From contig CAJNOJ010000069.1 in assembly GCA_905250025.1 (NCBI GenBank), positions 316,458 to 380,457 on the forward strand: 64,000 nucleotides of DNA, written 5' to 3'. Positions 40,301 to 52,045 of the stretch are shown here, piece after piece. How positions within the stretch are numbered: position 1 is the stretch's first letter; the number at the start of each line of letters is the position of its first letter. The position numbers and the translations under genes are program-made. The stretch is from Adineta ricciae. Its lineage: Eukaryota > Rotifera > Eurotatoria > Adinetida > Adinetidae. A model generated the notes under the pieces. That model was not told where the DNA came from. It made no database searches and saw only the letters and a list, made by a program, of their open reading frames with translations.

Positions 40301-41533
40301 AACAGATGAACAACAAATATTAGCTCATCAATCGGTGATGAAATTACGTGAACGGTACGATGAAATTGTATTGATAGTATTTCTATATGTTATTGATATG
40401 TTTGTAGATGTCCAGAGGAATTTCATTTTGAAGGTGACAGTGAAGATATTGAATTTTTCGAAATGCAAGAAGGTGACGAGATAGAACTGTTCTGGGAAGG
40501 AATGAATGAACGAAATCATCAACGACGATATTATTCATTACTAAATGGTAAGAATTTGTCAGGAACTGAATCGATTATTCATGATGATCTGCTCTTTTCC
40601 AGTACAATCAATTGCAAAACTCGCATCAACGATACGTATCTTTCATTTATCGAGTCTACATGGTCCATTTGTTGCTCAAGAACTTCTTTATCCTCTTCGT
40701 TCTCCCAATCATATCTCACCATTTCCATTTACTCAATCTGATCTCTACGAACTTCACCAACCGGCTTTGTGTTTAATCGACACAAATGCGGAATTATACA
40801 TATGGCAAGGATGGAATGATCAATCAGATGTTGAGCATTCGAATATCAATGCATCAGTTCGTGCTCCAAGAGACATTCGATTCACCACAGAACGTCGTTG
40901 CGCATTTCTGACTGCTCTGAACTATTACAAAGGTAAATTTCAACCGAATTCAAGTTTACCAAACTAGAATGAACTTCTTCTGTTACTCCCTGTAGCAAAA
41001 ACGGGTTCATCCACACTTGATCTACCTTGTTCGATTGTCTATGCTGGTTTAGAACCAATCGATTTTATCAATTTATTTCCGAAATGGAATGTACATATCA
41101 AAGCTCGACAACGAAATCAAATGGTAACTATGCCGTCTTGCTTTTTCATTACATAATCATCTCGAATGAATTGTAGGAAGGTAAAAAAGTGAATCAAAAA
41201 GATTCAGTCATCGATGTACTCAATAACTTGTGTCGAGAACAGTATAGTATTGAAGAACTTCGCGCTCGTCCATTACCCGAAGGTAGAAAATGTCGCAGAT
41301 TTTGAATAATTTCTAATGAATATTTTGACATTCAGGCGTTGATCCATCGAAAATCGAATCGTATCTATCGGAGACTGATTTTCAAGTATGTTTCATGTTT
41401 TTCTCTTTCATTCGATCGTCGCAATTATTGTTTTCGCGCTGTTTAGAAAGAATTTCACATGACGAAAGATGAATTTTATGCTCTGCCATATTGGAAACAA
41501 ACGAATATAAAGAAACCGCTTGGTTTTTTCTAA
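34314..41533 (+). CDS. SVIL: Supervillin: gelsolin-like repeats plus villin headpiece
   Basis: Large actin- and myosin-binding membrane-cytoskeleton protein, about 20 exons. The proposed first exon at 34314 reads MGAWLCTSSKNAAKSEGTLL and joins across a 600-base intron to DSRHGAQHHIG at 35075. A disordered N-terminal half follows, with the supervillin marks SLFETFSKDPKLGG (about 36330), ISKLSFKEKMTLFKK (about 36580) and PITAEEVQAAV (about 36742). Then KNPLRQIQA...EYTEVRTDLSEQE (about 38205-38290) leads into five gelsolin-like repeats. Among these are LILIKGRRQCSLRLINP, VFVFDFGAELYVWNGK, RPEWCIFGK, WIWQGAN, LRSRTSLLL and LYIWQGW. A villin headpiece ends the protein: MTKDEFYALPYWKQTNIKKPLGFF, TAA at 41531. 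Order and motifs match vertebrate supervillin closely. Exon joins in 36740-37820 are the least certain. AATAAA at 41793 could be its poly(A) signal. Confidence 0.9.
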
Positions 41534-42678
41534 AATGCTCTTCAATAACGATGAAGAATACTCAAATGTTTCTTTCTCGTTGTCAATATTTACAAAAAAA
41601 AGACATTTTTCGTTTTTTTTTGTTTTGATGAATTGTTAAATATCTAATCACTCTTTCTCCTCGTTTTCTGTTTTATAGCTATTTTTTCACGATGCATGAA
41701 TACACGATCTTCTTTTTGTTCGACGACTTCAGACATTTTTCTTCTGTCTTTTCTTTTGTCTATTTTTACGAATGTGAAAAAGAAGATGATACAATAAAAG
41801 AATTGATTTGAAAGAAATCATCCTGTTGTCGAGTAAAACTGATCGAGATATCAACAAAGTGGGACATTCATCATGAATGATCCTTTTCTTGATTCAACGG
41901 CATTGGAATTCGAGTCTAGGAAAGCTAATATCAGTTCGTGAATGAAACTTTCATTCAAACAATCTCTAATCGCATGATTTGTTTCTGAGATTGATCTTCC
42001 GTGTAATGTGCCATACGGTACATGTGATATACTTCACTTAACTCTTGTTCGAATACTATCTGTTGAATCCTTCCAAACCAATCACTTGCTTCTTGTTTAC
42101 TAGACGCGACGGTAGTGAAACAAATGTTCACTGAGTTGGGAATTGGGCGTGCGAAATGCATCGATGATTATATTATCTATAATGCTCTAATTAACACTGG
42201 AATATTTGTTGTTGCTATGAACATATGAAAATGTTGTTTCAACAGTGACATAAAGGCAAGCAAAGGCATATACGTGAGTGCATCATCATAAACATTCTCT
42301 TGTTAAGTTTGTCCTCTTTTGTGTAATAACCTCGATTTTGGAGTATAAGGACATTGCAAACAGTGGATTTACATCGAACGAGGCTATTCATAAAGCTTCT
42401 GTTTTGGTATTTTTGAATAGTTGGTGAAGCCAAAGCGAAGAAAAAGAAAATTAGCTTTGAAATTCGATCATGTCAATATTTCTTATATTTTTCCGTGAGA
42501 ATCAGTGCACAAAAGAAAACCTCGTCATTGTTTATTCACCTGTGCTCAAATGCAATTAAAACTAAAGCCTTTAAATCACTCGTCATGTTATTCTCTACGA
42601 ATAAATTGCTTTGCAAAACCTTATTTTGAGACATTCGCCAGACAGATTCCCTATTGGAAATAAGTCTCTATACTCACG
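41534..42678. other. Intergenic between supervillin and DNase I
   Basis: About 1.1 kb. It includes supervillin 3' sequence with AATAAA at 41793. A reverse-strand ORF at 41955-42161 (68 codons, MHFARPIPNSVNICF...) has gene-like composition but no partner exons that I could join. It may be a fragment of a decayed gene. Confidence 0.45.
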
Positions 42679-43718
42679 ATGCAATTCGTTTCCAATCTCC
42701 TTGTTTGCGCTATTGCTCTTGCAACCTATGCTTCAGCTGCTCGTATTGGCTCCTTCAATTTACATCAGTATGGAAGCAAAAAGGCAGCTAATGCTGATTT
42801 AACCAATACCGTTGCTCAAATCATCAGCGATTTCGATTTAGCTATCATTCAAGAAATTAGTGATGTTTCATTGAGAGCTCCATATGTTCTTTTCGAAGAA
42901 CTCAACAAAGTTTCACAAGAACCATACACTATGACATTGAGTCCACGTGTTGGCCGTTCAGCAACAAAGGAACAATACATTTTCTTCAATCGTGAAAGTC
43001 AATCCGGTGTTGAAATTGTCGAATCGTACATCTACGATGATACCAAAGACTTATTCGAACGACCACCGTAAGATTCGAAACTAAAACAAGTTCATACAGC
43101 AATTCCTTCGCTTCTTTTAGCTTCATTGGTACATTCAAAGTAAAAAACCCAGGCAAATCTGGCGTGAAATTATTCACAATTATGGATGTTCATCTCCGAC
43201 CTAGTGCTGCTTACAGAGAATTACTTGATATGCGTACAGTCATCGAAGATTTTATCCAAATTCATCCACAATATTTTGATCAAACACCAACATCCCTTCA
43301 AGAAGCTTTAGATCAAAATGTTGAAAATGCCACCGCTGGTAACAAGCCAAGTTTGAAAACCAATCATCCTATCTTAATCGTCGGTGATTTCAATGCTGAT
43401 TGCTCATACATTTCCACCAAACGTCAACAACTCCTCCGGTAAAACTTCACTCTACGAAACTAACTTCTACTTGAAATGTTTCCATTTAGAACAATCGATT
43501 ATGTTGACTTCACCTGGGCTATCAACAACGAAGTTAAAACCAACACTCGTCAAACATGCACATACGATCGTATCCTCATCAACGGTGCCAACTTTGCCAA
43601 TGCTATCGTTCCCAAGAGTAACACAACAGTTAACATTCAAGAGAAATTCGGCATGTCATTGGAAGAAGCTTTGGATGTTAGTGACCATATTCCAATTAAA
43701 TTCGATATCGAATGGTAA
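42679..43718 (+). CDS. DNASE1L: Secreted deoxyribonuclease I family endonuclease
   Basis: Metal-dependent endonuclease of the DNase I / EEP fold, probably secreted, degrading extracellular or ingested DNA. Three exons (42679-43067, about 43121-43439, about 43489-43718) give about 310 residues. A signal peptide is clear (MQFVSNLLVCAIALATYASAA), followed directly by the RIGSFNLHQYG strand. Catalytic positions are present: IIQEISD (Glu59), MDVHLRP with its His, VGDFNADCSY (Asp and Asn), YDRIL, and SDHIPIKFDI at the end (Asp-His pair). Cys in DCSY and QTCTYDR may form the family disulphide. Length and motif order match DNase I and DNase1L3. AATAAA at 43761, 43 bases after the stop, is a probable poly(A) signal. 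Confidence 0.92.
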
Positions 43719-44050
43719 ACAGTGGAAAGACAAGTTTCATGCGCTTTCTTGATTGAATTGAATAAAATGAAGAAAATCGTCATTTTTTCCTTCGAAATAT
43801 TCAACGAATTATAATTGAATTGCTTAGAGAATAGAGTTTATTGTGTTTTAATCAATAGTATTAGTACAATCAATTTTGAAAGAAAAAAAGATCTGAGGAA
43901 ACATATGAAGTAGAGGAATCAACAAGATAAGAAAATTAGATTTGTACAATCACAATGAAAGAATAGCTACAATTATTGAACATATGTAATAAAAAGACAA
44001 GAAACTCTACTATTGTTAGTATGGCTATACTATGGTTGGAATCTGTTTGT
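43719..44050. other. Short convergent intergenic spacer
   Basis: About 330 bases between the DNase stop and the stop of the Lys-rich gene on the other strand. It is A/T-rich 3' untranslated sequence; nothing else is seen. Confidence 0.5.
43761..43766 (+). promoter_or_regulatory. Poly(A) signal AATAAA of the DNase I gene
   Basis: Canonical hexamer shortly after the DNase stop codon, with no competing gene on that strand until 45.8 kb. Confidence 0.5.
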
Positions 44051-45425
44051 TTATGTGGCTTTGGTTTTTTTACCAGCACGACTGGCAGTTTTGCTGGCTG
44101 ATGCGGGAGCCTTGTCGGCTGAACGACCTTTTTTCGGTTGTTTAGCAGCTGAAGCTTCTATAAGCAAAAGGAAATCATGTAATTAAAGTGAAAGGATTAT
44201 TTAACGAACCATCATCCGTGTTCTCTTCATTGTCTTCGGGCTTTTCATCGTTGGTACGATCTTCGAAAGGTTCATCACTTTGACCTTTCTTCTTAGCGGA
44301 TGCAGCTGATGTTGTTTTTTTGCCCGATGTTGGCGCTGATCGTTTGGTCGGTGCTTTTTTCGTTGTTGTACTTTTGGATTTATCTTCGGTAGCTTCATCG
44401 TCTTCAGATAATTTCAAATCGTCATTGACTGGTGCTTCTTCAGCTTCAGATTTTTTAGCTGAAGCTGCAGCTTTACCCTTACGAGCAGTTGTGGGCTTTT
44501 TCTTAGTTTCCGTTTCTTCGGTTTGTTCTAAAACTATAAGTGTAGATTTTCGAGGAACAGAGTTTTGTTTGACTTTACCGTTCTCATTTTCAGCTTCAAC
44601 TTTAGTCTTCTGAGCTGGCTTGCGACCCGTTTTACCTTTAGGTTTTTTATCTAAAGCTTCAGTTTCGTTTTCGACATCATCATCTTCGCCGGTACCTACA
44701 AGAAATCTTCGATCGTCCTATCTTACAGCAATTTTCAAACTATTTACCCGCATCCTTTTGTTCATCTTCTTCGACTTTCTTGCTCTTTTGAGCAGCAGCT
44801 GCTTTGCCTTTGGTTGGCGCTTTTGTCGCCATTGGTTTTTCGTCTTCTTTGTCGTTTTCTTCTTCATCATGTGTTGGCATGTTTTTGGCTGGTTGACGTT
44901 TACCACCTCGAGCGCCAGCACCTTTTGTGGTTTGTTTTGCTTCAGCTGGAGCGTTGTTCATTTTCTTCTTGGATGGTTGTTCTTCATCATTATCTTCTTC
45001 GGTGGATTCATCACCTGCTTCGGATTTTTTATTCACACGATCGATAAACTGAAATTGACGGGATGGAAAGGTGAAGAAGTGGACGAAAGTTAATTACCCC
45101 GGATGCTTCTTCTTGAAGTTTTTCAGCTTCGGATTTCTTTCGTGACCGACCAGCTTTGCTCTAGGATAATTGACACTTATGGACTAAATCAGTTTTCGAA
45201 CAACTCACAGCTGTTTTCTTCGATTCTGTCGAAGATTTCTTTGGACTTGATTGTTCAGTTTCTGCTGATGGTTGATTCTCTTCATCGATCTTTTTCTAAA
45301 AAAGAAACTCCTCGATATCATTCACCTGTCGATGGCGATCAGATACGAACTTGAATTTGCTTGGATTCAGTCTCGGTTTCAGTTGGTGTTGTTGCTTGTT
45401 TATTAGCTGCTTTTTTTGGTGCCAT
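44051..45425 (-). CDS. Lys/Ala/Glu-rich low-complexity protein, chromatin-like
   Basis: Six or more exons starting MAPKKAANKQATTPTETETE at 45425 and ending SRAGKKTKAT then TAA at 44051. The whole protein, about 400 residues, alternates basic (Lys/Ala/Pro/Thr) and acidic (Asp/Glu) blocks and has no folded domain. Basic patches such as KTGRKPAQKTK, GARGGKRQPAK and ARKGKAAASAKK resemble AT-hook or histone-H1-tail segments, and many nuclear-localisation-like clusters exist. Composition is like nucleolin, HMG or H1-type tails, so a DNA- or nucleolus-associated role is plausible but inferred from composition only. An acceptor-like TGCTTCAG lies about 34 bases before the ATG. Introns are about 50 bases. 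Confidence 0.65.
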
Positions 45426-45822
45426 TGTTGATCTATTTACTGATCGATCGTTCGAATTCTGAAGCAAAAAGAAAGGAAATGAATACAAACGATATATTCG
45501 AGACTGTCGGAGTTTGAAAAGAACAAAGACTCGAATTGATTCTACTACAGTCCGACGACGTTTATGTTTAGTAACAAAGAACAATGATATGAAAGTGATC
45601 GACGTCGGAGAAAATTTTATTTCAATTTATTTTTCTCGAGATGAAAACATTGAGACTAGCCGCGAATTTTTCATCGTTCTGTACATATAACACAGTAGTG
45701 CACTTTACAAATACAGAAGTCAACGAAGAGAGAGTCACCAAGGAAACAACAGAGGAATACGGCGGTAATGTTCGACTGAACAAGACGAACTCGATTTCAT
45801 GTGAATTTAATCCATACAATAT
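45426..45822. other. Divergent promoter region
   Basis: About 400 bases between the Lys-rich gene (-) and the coiled-coil gene (+); it presumably holds both promoters. The ORF at 45641 is not credible. Confidence 0.45.
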
Positions 45823-48800
45823 ATGGCAAGTTTGAATGGTCTTCATGCGCCATTGAGTGCTGTCACAGAACCAACGTAAAGAATTAGTTTACATATTCAC
45901 ACTTTTCCTCATTCTGTTTTGTAGTTTTACAAATGAACATCAACTTGTGCTTTTGAATAGTGAAGAACTTCGCTCGAAAAACCGCGAGCAACTCATCGAA
46001 AAATTAGAGCGAGTAATTCAAGAAAAGAACGCTTCTATTACCAAACTAGAAGATCGGTAAATTCATGAATCACTTGCTTCGCTCGTATTTGATTCTTTTC
46101 GATACTTAGTGAACAAGTGTTAGAAGATTTATTGAAGAAAAGAAATGCCGAATTCCGTGCGCTCGAAGAGCAACTACGACAATATGAAGAAAAGGTTTGT
46201 TTTCTTGTCTACTTTTCATCTAAATACCACAAACATATTTTAGACACGAACTTTTGAGCAATTACATCAGTTGCAAGTACAAACATTCGAGAAAACTATA
46301 CGTGATTGTCAAAGTGAAAACGAACGTATGTTTTTTCACTCAGTCTTTGCAGTAGATTTCGGTTTTATTTAGGTTTATTCGAGCATGCTAATGATTTGAC
46401 GAAGCAAGTGCGAGAAAGATCCGATTTCGAGGCGATTAATCATGAAAAAATCATGGTAGACTTTTCTTTCCGAATTTTTCCAAGTAGAAACGAAAACTAT
46501 TTCTAGACATTCGACCGGATCGCTGCTGATACACAACTATGGCGACAGAAACTTGATTCTTACAAAGCTGCAGTTGATGACCGTGAGGAAACCATAGCCA
46601 AACTTAGGTTGACATATCCACGAATAAAAAACACTCGTATAGAAGCTTTCGTTTTCATTTAGACGAGAGATCATCGATTTGCAAAAGAAAAAACAAACGA
46701 GTAAACACTTCACAATTAGAAATTCAATCGAAAAGCTATCTTTCTGTAGATGGAGACTTCGAAGACGATTCATTAAAAGTACATATTGCTACACTTCAGA
46801 ACGTAAGTCAATTTAGTCACGCAACGTTTGAATGCATGCACATTTGTGCTAATCCTAAGCGGATTGAACAACGTTCTAATCAGATTTTGACTAAACAATG
46901 AACACATCGTAAGAAGCTGATTGATTCGTTGCAGTCTATGACAGTAGGGTGTGGTATAACATCAATACGTAAAAAATAATGGACTCCGCTGGCGTCTTTT
47001 TCAACGATAACCACTTGTGAAAGAAACGTCTAACAGGCATTTTACTATTGAATTAATCCTTTTTACGTTGTTCAATGCGTGACAAGTCAGCCTTGGTTGA
47101 CATTGTATTTGTTAATCGATTTGAAACTGTAATCGTATACAGAATCCAATCTAACCAAAGAAATGCTCTATGCTTGTTTTCGCAACTCTTAACAAGACAA
47201 ATAAAATGAATCTAGTTGATGTCGACGTCTTTGAAACAAAAGTAGAAGACCTACAATGTAAATACTAAGAATGTTTATATAAGCACTTGCCCTAACATCG
47301 ATTGAATAGAAAGTTGTTCTACTATATCAACATACCATCAATGGTATGAAGCTTACGAGAACGATTCTTTTAGACACTACGTGATCGGGATAATGAAATT
47401 GAACATTTAAAATTAACTCTCCGTCGTTCACGTGATACATCCCAATCAGTAAGTTTTCGTTTGTATTACTTCAGTAGCCAATCTTCTTTAATCAAGGGAC
47501 GAACATCTCCACTCGGTCCCTGTCGAACTTGTAACAATAATCCTAGTCGAAATTCATCCGCTACAAAGTAAGTTGACTTCTAACCGTGAACTGATTCGTA
47601 AGTACATCTCTATTAGGCCAAGTCGATCTTCATCGCAAAAGAAACGTCGTCCATCTCCTCCCGTCCGCGATGTCTCTCCCACATCGTCTCCATTGGATAC
47701 GGAATACTTAAAAAAGAAAATTCATACGTTGACTGATCGTTTAGCCAATGTTCAACAACTACTTGTCAAACGTGATGATCAAATTGCGACTTTGAAAAAA
47801 GTTCATGATAAACGCTGGTTACGTCTAAAGCATTTACAGAAACAGTATCGATCTGTGAAAGATGAATTACAATCTTATACAGATGAAGAAGCATTACAAA
47901 AAAATTGCATTAATGATTATTTTTACGGCAGAGCGATACGAAAGAATAAAATCGGGTGTTCTGTTTGCAATGAACAACGACGACGAAGACAAACAGGTGC
48001 AAATCGAAAGGTACTCAAACACGAAGACGATGACAATGTTTGGAATGAAGTAACCAAGTTAAGACGAGAGAATGCTCGATTAGTAAACGAAAAGTAAGAC
48101 AATCATTCGTACTTTCCTGCATAATCGGTTTCATTTCTTAGTGTCAGTTTACAAGAGAAGATCGATTTACAAGAAATCGAAATCAATGAGCAAACGATCG
48201 TCATTGGCGAACTTCGCAATGAAATTCAATTGCTCAATGATAAAGATGATCAATTGCGGATGAAACCACCTTCTCCAACCGTACTCACATCGAATGATGA
48301 TCAACAACGTTTGATCGAAGAGCTTGATAAAAAGTTATATGATCTCGAAACTGAACGAACATGCCTACTATTCGAACAGGAACGCTTGAAGACCAATCTC
48401 GATCTTTGTATTGACGAAAAACAACATCTTCTTCAGCAACGAACGCAAACGGGAGGAGAAACGAAGAAACTGAAACTTCGAATTCTCGCATTGCAAGATC
48501 AAATCCATAAATTGAAACGAAATAACCAATTAACAACGAAGAAGAATACCATTGCACCGTCGTTAATCAAAAAGAAACGAGCTGTAAAAAAGAGAACCAG
48601 CACATCTTGTTTAGAAATTTTATTGGATCAAAATCCAAGTCCACGAGGTGTTCCAGTGCATTTTCCTGAAGAAGCGCCAACACTCTATCGAGTCTCATCA
48701 CCCAAAACTTGGCGACGACCTCGATGTCATGCCTGCAGTCTCTGTAATTATCATACCGAATCTTCTCTCATGAAACGCAAAAAACGACCATCTATATGCA

Positions 48801-50629
48801 AGAAAACATGTTCGTATTTTGAATGGTCTTTATTTCTTATTTCTACATAAATTTGTTCTATAATTCAGATAGTTCATCGAAAAAGAATGCTCGTCTGTCG
48901 ACTTCATTTCATCGAGAACCATATACACAACTTACGCGGAAGCCAACAGCACCAAAATCACTCACACGAGTATACGGATTCTGCTCTAATAGAAATCATA
49001 CTAATGTACATGTCATTTAGATGACGACAATGCGTAAACGTATGGAACAACTTCAAATGAATTTGTTGGATGCTAAAGAAGAGAACGAACTACTAAATCA
49101 ACGTTTATTAACCGCTAACAATCGAGTTAATATGCTGAAAAATACCAATCAGGTATAGTAATTCATCTCTCACAATCTTCTCATTCAATGTATGTCATAG
49201 AGATTAACAAACGATTGCGATCGTCTGAAAACTGAACATACTTTTCAGCCGATGTTGCCGATACGTGGACATCAACGTCTCGATTCGAGTAGTACCGATA
49301 ATAGTGAATCTATTGATAATTTATACACACGTTTAAAAAATACGTCATTCGATGCAGCACGGCAACGAAAGCAAAACAAAACTTTACAAGAAGATAATGA
49401 AACATTAACGAAAAACCTGCAATCATTAACGGAAAAGTATATCGAAGGAAATTTTGACATTAGTTTATGAACATTTGATTATTAGGCTGACACATACAGA
49501 ACGTGACATTGCAAGTAAACGAACATTAATCGAAAGCTACAAATCACGTTTATCTGATATGGAAACTACAGTCAAAACTGCGCAGGAGAGAAATCCACAT
49601 GAAGTATGTCTGTTCTGTTCTTCAATGCTTCGCAAAATATGTTTATTTGAATAGAATGATGAGGAACGAGTAAAATCTTTAACAGAAGCAATGGAGAAAT
49701 TGAAAGTTTCCGTAAGCAAGTTCTTTGTTACTTTCTTCTCAGTCACTAATCTTCTTCGTTTAGCTTGAGTCGTATAAAAATCGTTTACAAGCCATCACGC
49801 GGGATAAACAATTAGCAGAAGCACGTTATGCACAACTTCTCGATGAACATCAAAGTCTCGTACGTACATCTGACTCGAATTTATTCTGAATTTTATGTAT
49901 TCTATCTCCGTAGAAAAGCAAATATGACGATCTTCACACAAAACATCGTTTGAACGAACAACAACTTCGACAATACCGTTTAAATCACGAACATTTGAAT
50001 CAAGAACTTCTTACATCTCGTCGTTTATCTGAACAGCAAATGATTACATTAGACAACAAGAATCAGGAGACATTAAATAAGTTATCGATTGAATTAGATC
50101 GAACACGACGATCTTTGAATGAACATGAAAGATTTACCATTGTAATACACGAAAAACAAACCTTCTTTTCAAACTTTCTAGAAAAAATATCGATTTTTTT
50201 TTCTAGGGTCTTTTACACGAAATGATTCGACGAAGTTCTGAAATGAAGGATTCGATTAAACGAGCACGCGAACACCAAAAACACCGTGAATCGCTGTCGT
50301 TAACCTTACCTGGTTATGATACAGCTCTACATACCGCAAGTAAAATTCTAAATCTCACTCAGGATGATCTGGATGAAATCATGTCGACAACCGAAGATAG
50401 TTTTCATGTAAGATTCGTCTTTTTTTGCCTTGTGAAAGTATTTCTACGGAATGTTTAGGGTCAACCGAAAGATGATCAAGCTGATAAAAGCGATAAGATT
50501 CGTCAGAAAGTCTCGAAATTACTCGTTTCACAAGAAGAATTTGCTGGCAAACTTCTAAAAATATTCAGTAAAAAACTTGACGAAATCCAAGCAGCTGATC
50601 GCGATCTGGGCATGTTTCGACAAACATAG
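45823..50629 (+). CDS. Long coiled-coil protein, probably centrosomal (centlein-like)
   Basis: About 20 short exons beginning MASLNGLHAPLSAVTEPT at 45823 and ending DRDLGMFRQT then TAG at 50627. Most of it is heptad-rich coiled coil (for example SKNREQLIEKLERVIQEKN, KLREENARL-like runs), broken by a Ser/Pro/Arg-rich linker (KKRRPSPPVRDVSPTSSP, about 47640). Several CxxC pairs stand out: PCRTC near 47522, GCSVC near 47958 and CHACSLC near 48727. The segment NVWNEVTKLRRENARL and the C-terminal EEFAGKLLKIFSKKLDEIQ remind me of centlein, but coiled coils mislead and I give the name only as a suggestion. A frame change at 46683-46698 lies in an AAAAAA run (see findings). One intron (46804-47374) is 571 bases; AATAAA at 50816 may end the transcript. 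Confidence 0.7.
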
Positions 50630-50815
50630 ATTTCTATTTTTCTTGTCTAACAAGAACGGATCCGATTGTAGTTGACTTTTTCTTCCAAATTGTAGCATCT
50701 TTCCTGTGAATCCACTTTTCTCTCGCTTAGATTTGTTTGATATTTAACAAGTAATCTCATTTCACCCATCTGCGCGTGTGTGTGTGCGTGTGTTCAAGAG
50801 AAAACAGAAGTGATA

Positions 50816-50821
50816 AATAAA
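50816..50821 (+). promoter_or_regulatory. Poly(A) signal AATAAA of the coiled-coil gene
   Basis: Hexamer 187 bases after the stop and just before the next gene, preceded by a short TGTGTGTG run at about 50776. Confidence 0.45.
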
Positions 50822-50911
50822 ATAGTTATATTTGGAACTGACGTACGATGATTCTCTCTCTAACGTTCATCGAGATTTGAATTTTGAAATCAAACATTAA
50901 CAACGGATAAC

Positions 50912-51961
50912 ATGTCGACGGAGAAGAATCCTATTCTGGAACGATATTATGCAGCACGGACTATGTTCAACAAAGCCAATGAACATCAGGAAACATTGTA
51001 TCACAAACGACAACGATTAAGTCTTGAACAGTCTCGTACTGATTATTATAAACAGACGCTTTTGCAATCAAAACGACGTTATTGGTCGAAATCTCAACGT
51101 TCTAAGCCTTGTCTGTCGTTGAATGTTCGTCAGACATTTCAAATTACAGAGAAAAACTTGCAGCAATCATCTGATATTCAATCTCCAGTTGTCAGTAACA
51201 ATTTACCCGCACGAATCTATCCACCAGCATTGAATGTTCGAGAAATCCTATCAGAGAAATCAATGAGTATGGAAACTCTTCATCAGGCTTGTTTTCTTGG
51301 TCAATTCGATCGTAAATTCGTCATTGCAAAGCATGTCAGTCACGATTCAACGAATACGAAACGAATTCAGTTAATTCTATTCGATCAACACGCCATTTCC
51401 GAACGTATTCTTCTTGAACGACTTCAAAACCATTTTCACCAAGAGAATATTCAATCAGTTCCATTCTATCTCTCCGAACCAACTAGCATCCCTCGTAATC
51501 CACGATTTCTTTACGCATCCGACCAAATCTCTTTGCTTGAACGTACCGGTTTTATCTTTTCATCTTTTTCTACTCACAATCTTCTTGTTCGAGCCGTTCC
51601 TGGTTGGCTTCCTTCACTTGGCCAACGTCACACCAGAACATCTCTTCTCAACGAACTGATCTACGACACTATCACCAACATCCTTCTAAGCACAATCAAT
51701 CAATCGAAACTAATCATGTACGATGCTCTAAAATCTCTAGCTTGTCACAATGCCATCAAATTCAACGATGTTTTATCACCAAGTGAATGTCAACATCTTC
51801 TCGACGAACTGAAATCGTGTTCAATGCCATTTATCTGTGCACACGGTCGAACATCTGCAGCTAGACTTTGGGAATATAATGTGACATCCGATGAGTATCG
51901 TGTCAGTATGGATGAATTGAAACAACTTGCGTCCATTCACAAATGGCTGAAGGAATCTTAA
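50912..51961 (+). CDS. MLH3: MLH3-type MutL C-terminal endonuclease domain, no ATPase domain
   Basis: Intronless ORF of 349 residues, MSTEKNPILERYY to WLKES. From about residue 115 it is the dimerisation/endonuclease domain of eukaryotic MLH3, which with MLH1 nicks DNA in mismatch repair and meiotic crossing-over. The metal-binding motif DQHAISERILLE (Asp158, Glu164, Glu169) is complete. ACHNAIKFND (from residue 277) and CAHGRTS (Cys309, His311) supply the other zinc/metal-site motifs, as ACxxAIKFND and CxHGR in the family. The N-terminal GHKL ATPase domain of about 340 residues, present in normal MLH3 (over 1,200 residues in vertebrates), is absent. The first 110 residues are helical, Gln/Arg-rich and unrecognised. 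The 5' neighbour is a different gene only 282 bases away, so no ATPase exons lie close upstream. Confidence 0.82.
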   Translation: MSTEKNPILERYYAARTMFNKANEHQETLYHKRQRLSLEQSRTDYYKQTLLQSKRRYWSKSQRSKPCLSLNVRQTFQITEKNLQQSSDIQSPVVSNNLPARIYPPALNVREILSEKSMSMETLHQACFLGQFDRKFVIAKHVSHDSTNTKRIQLILFDQHAISERILLERLQNHFHQENIQSVPFYLSEPTSIPRNPRFLYASDQISLLERTGFIFSSFSTHNLLVRAVPGWLPSLGQRHTRTSLLNELIYDTITNILLSTINQSKLIMYDALKSLACHNAIKFNDVLSPSECQHLLDELKSCSMPFICAHGRTSAARLWEYNVTSDEYRVSMDELKQLASIHKWLKES

Positions 51962-52045
51962 ATCTGAACATTTTTATTGGAGATATTTGAAATTAACAGA
52001 GGAACAGCAATGATGTACAATTTATACATAACGTATGTGAATAAT

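Noticed and set aside
44814-45093. Plus-strand ORFs opposite the Lys-rich gene
   Set aside because: Phe/Leu/Cys-rich translations of the complementary Lys/Glu codons, i.e. shadows.
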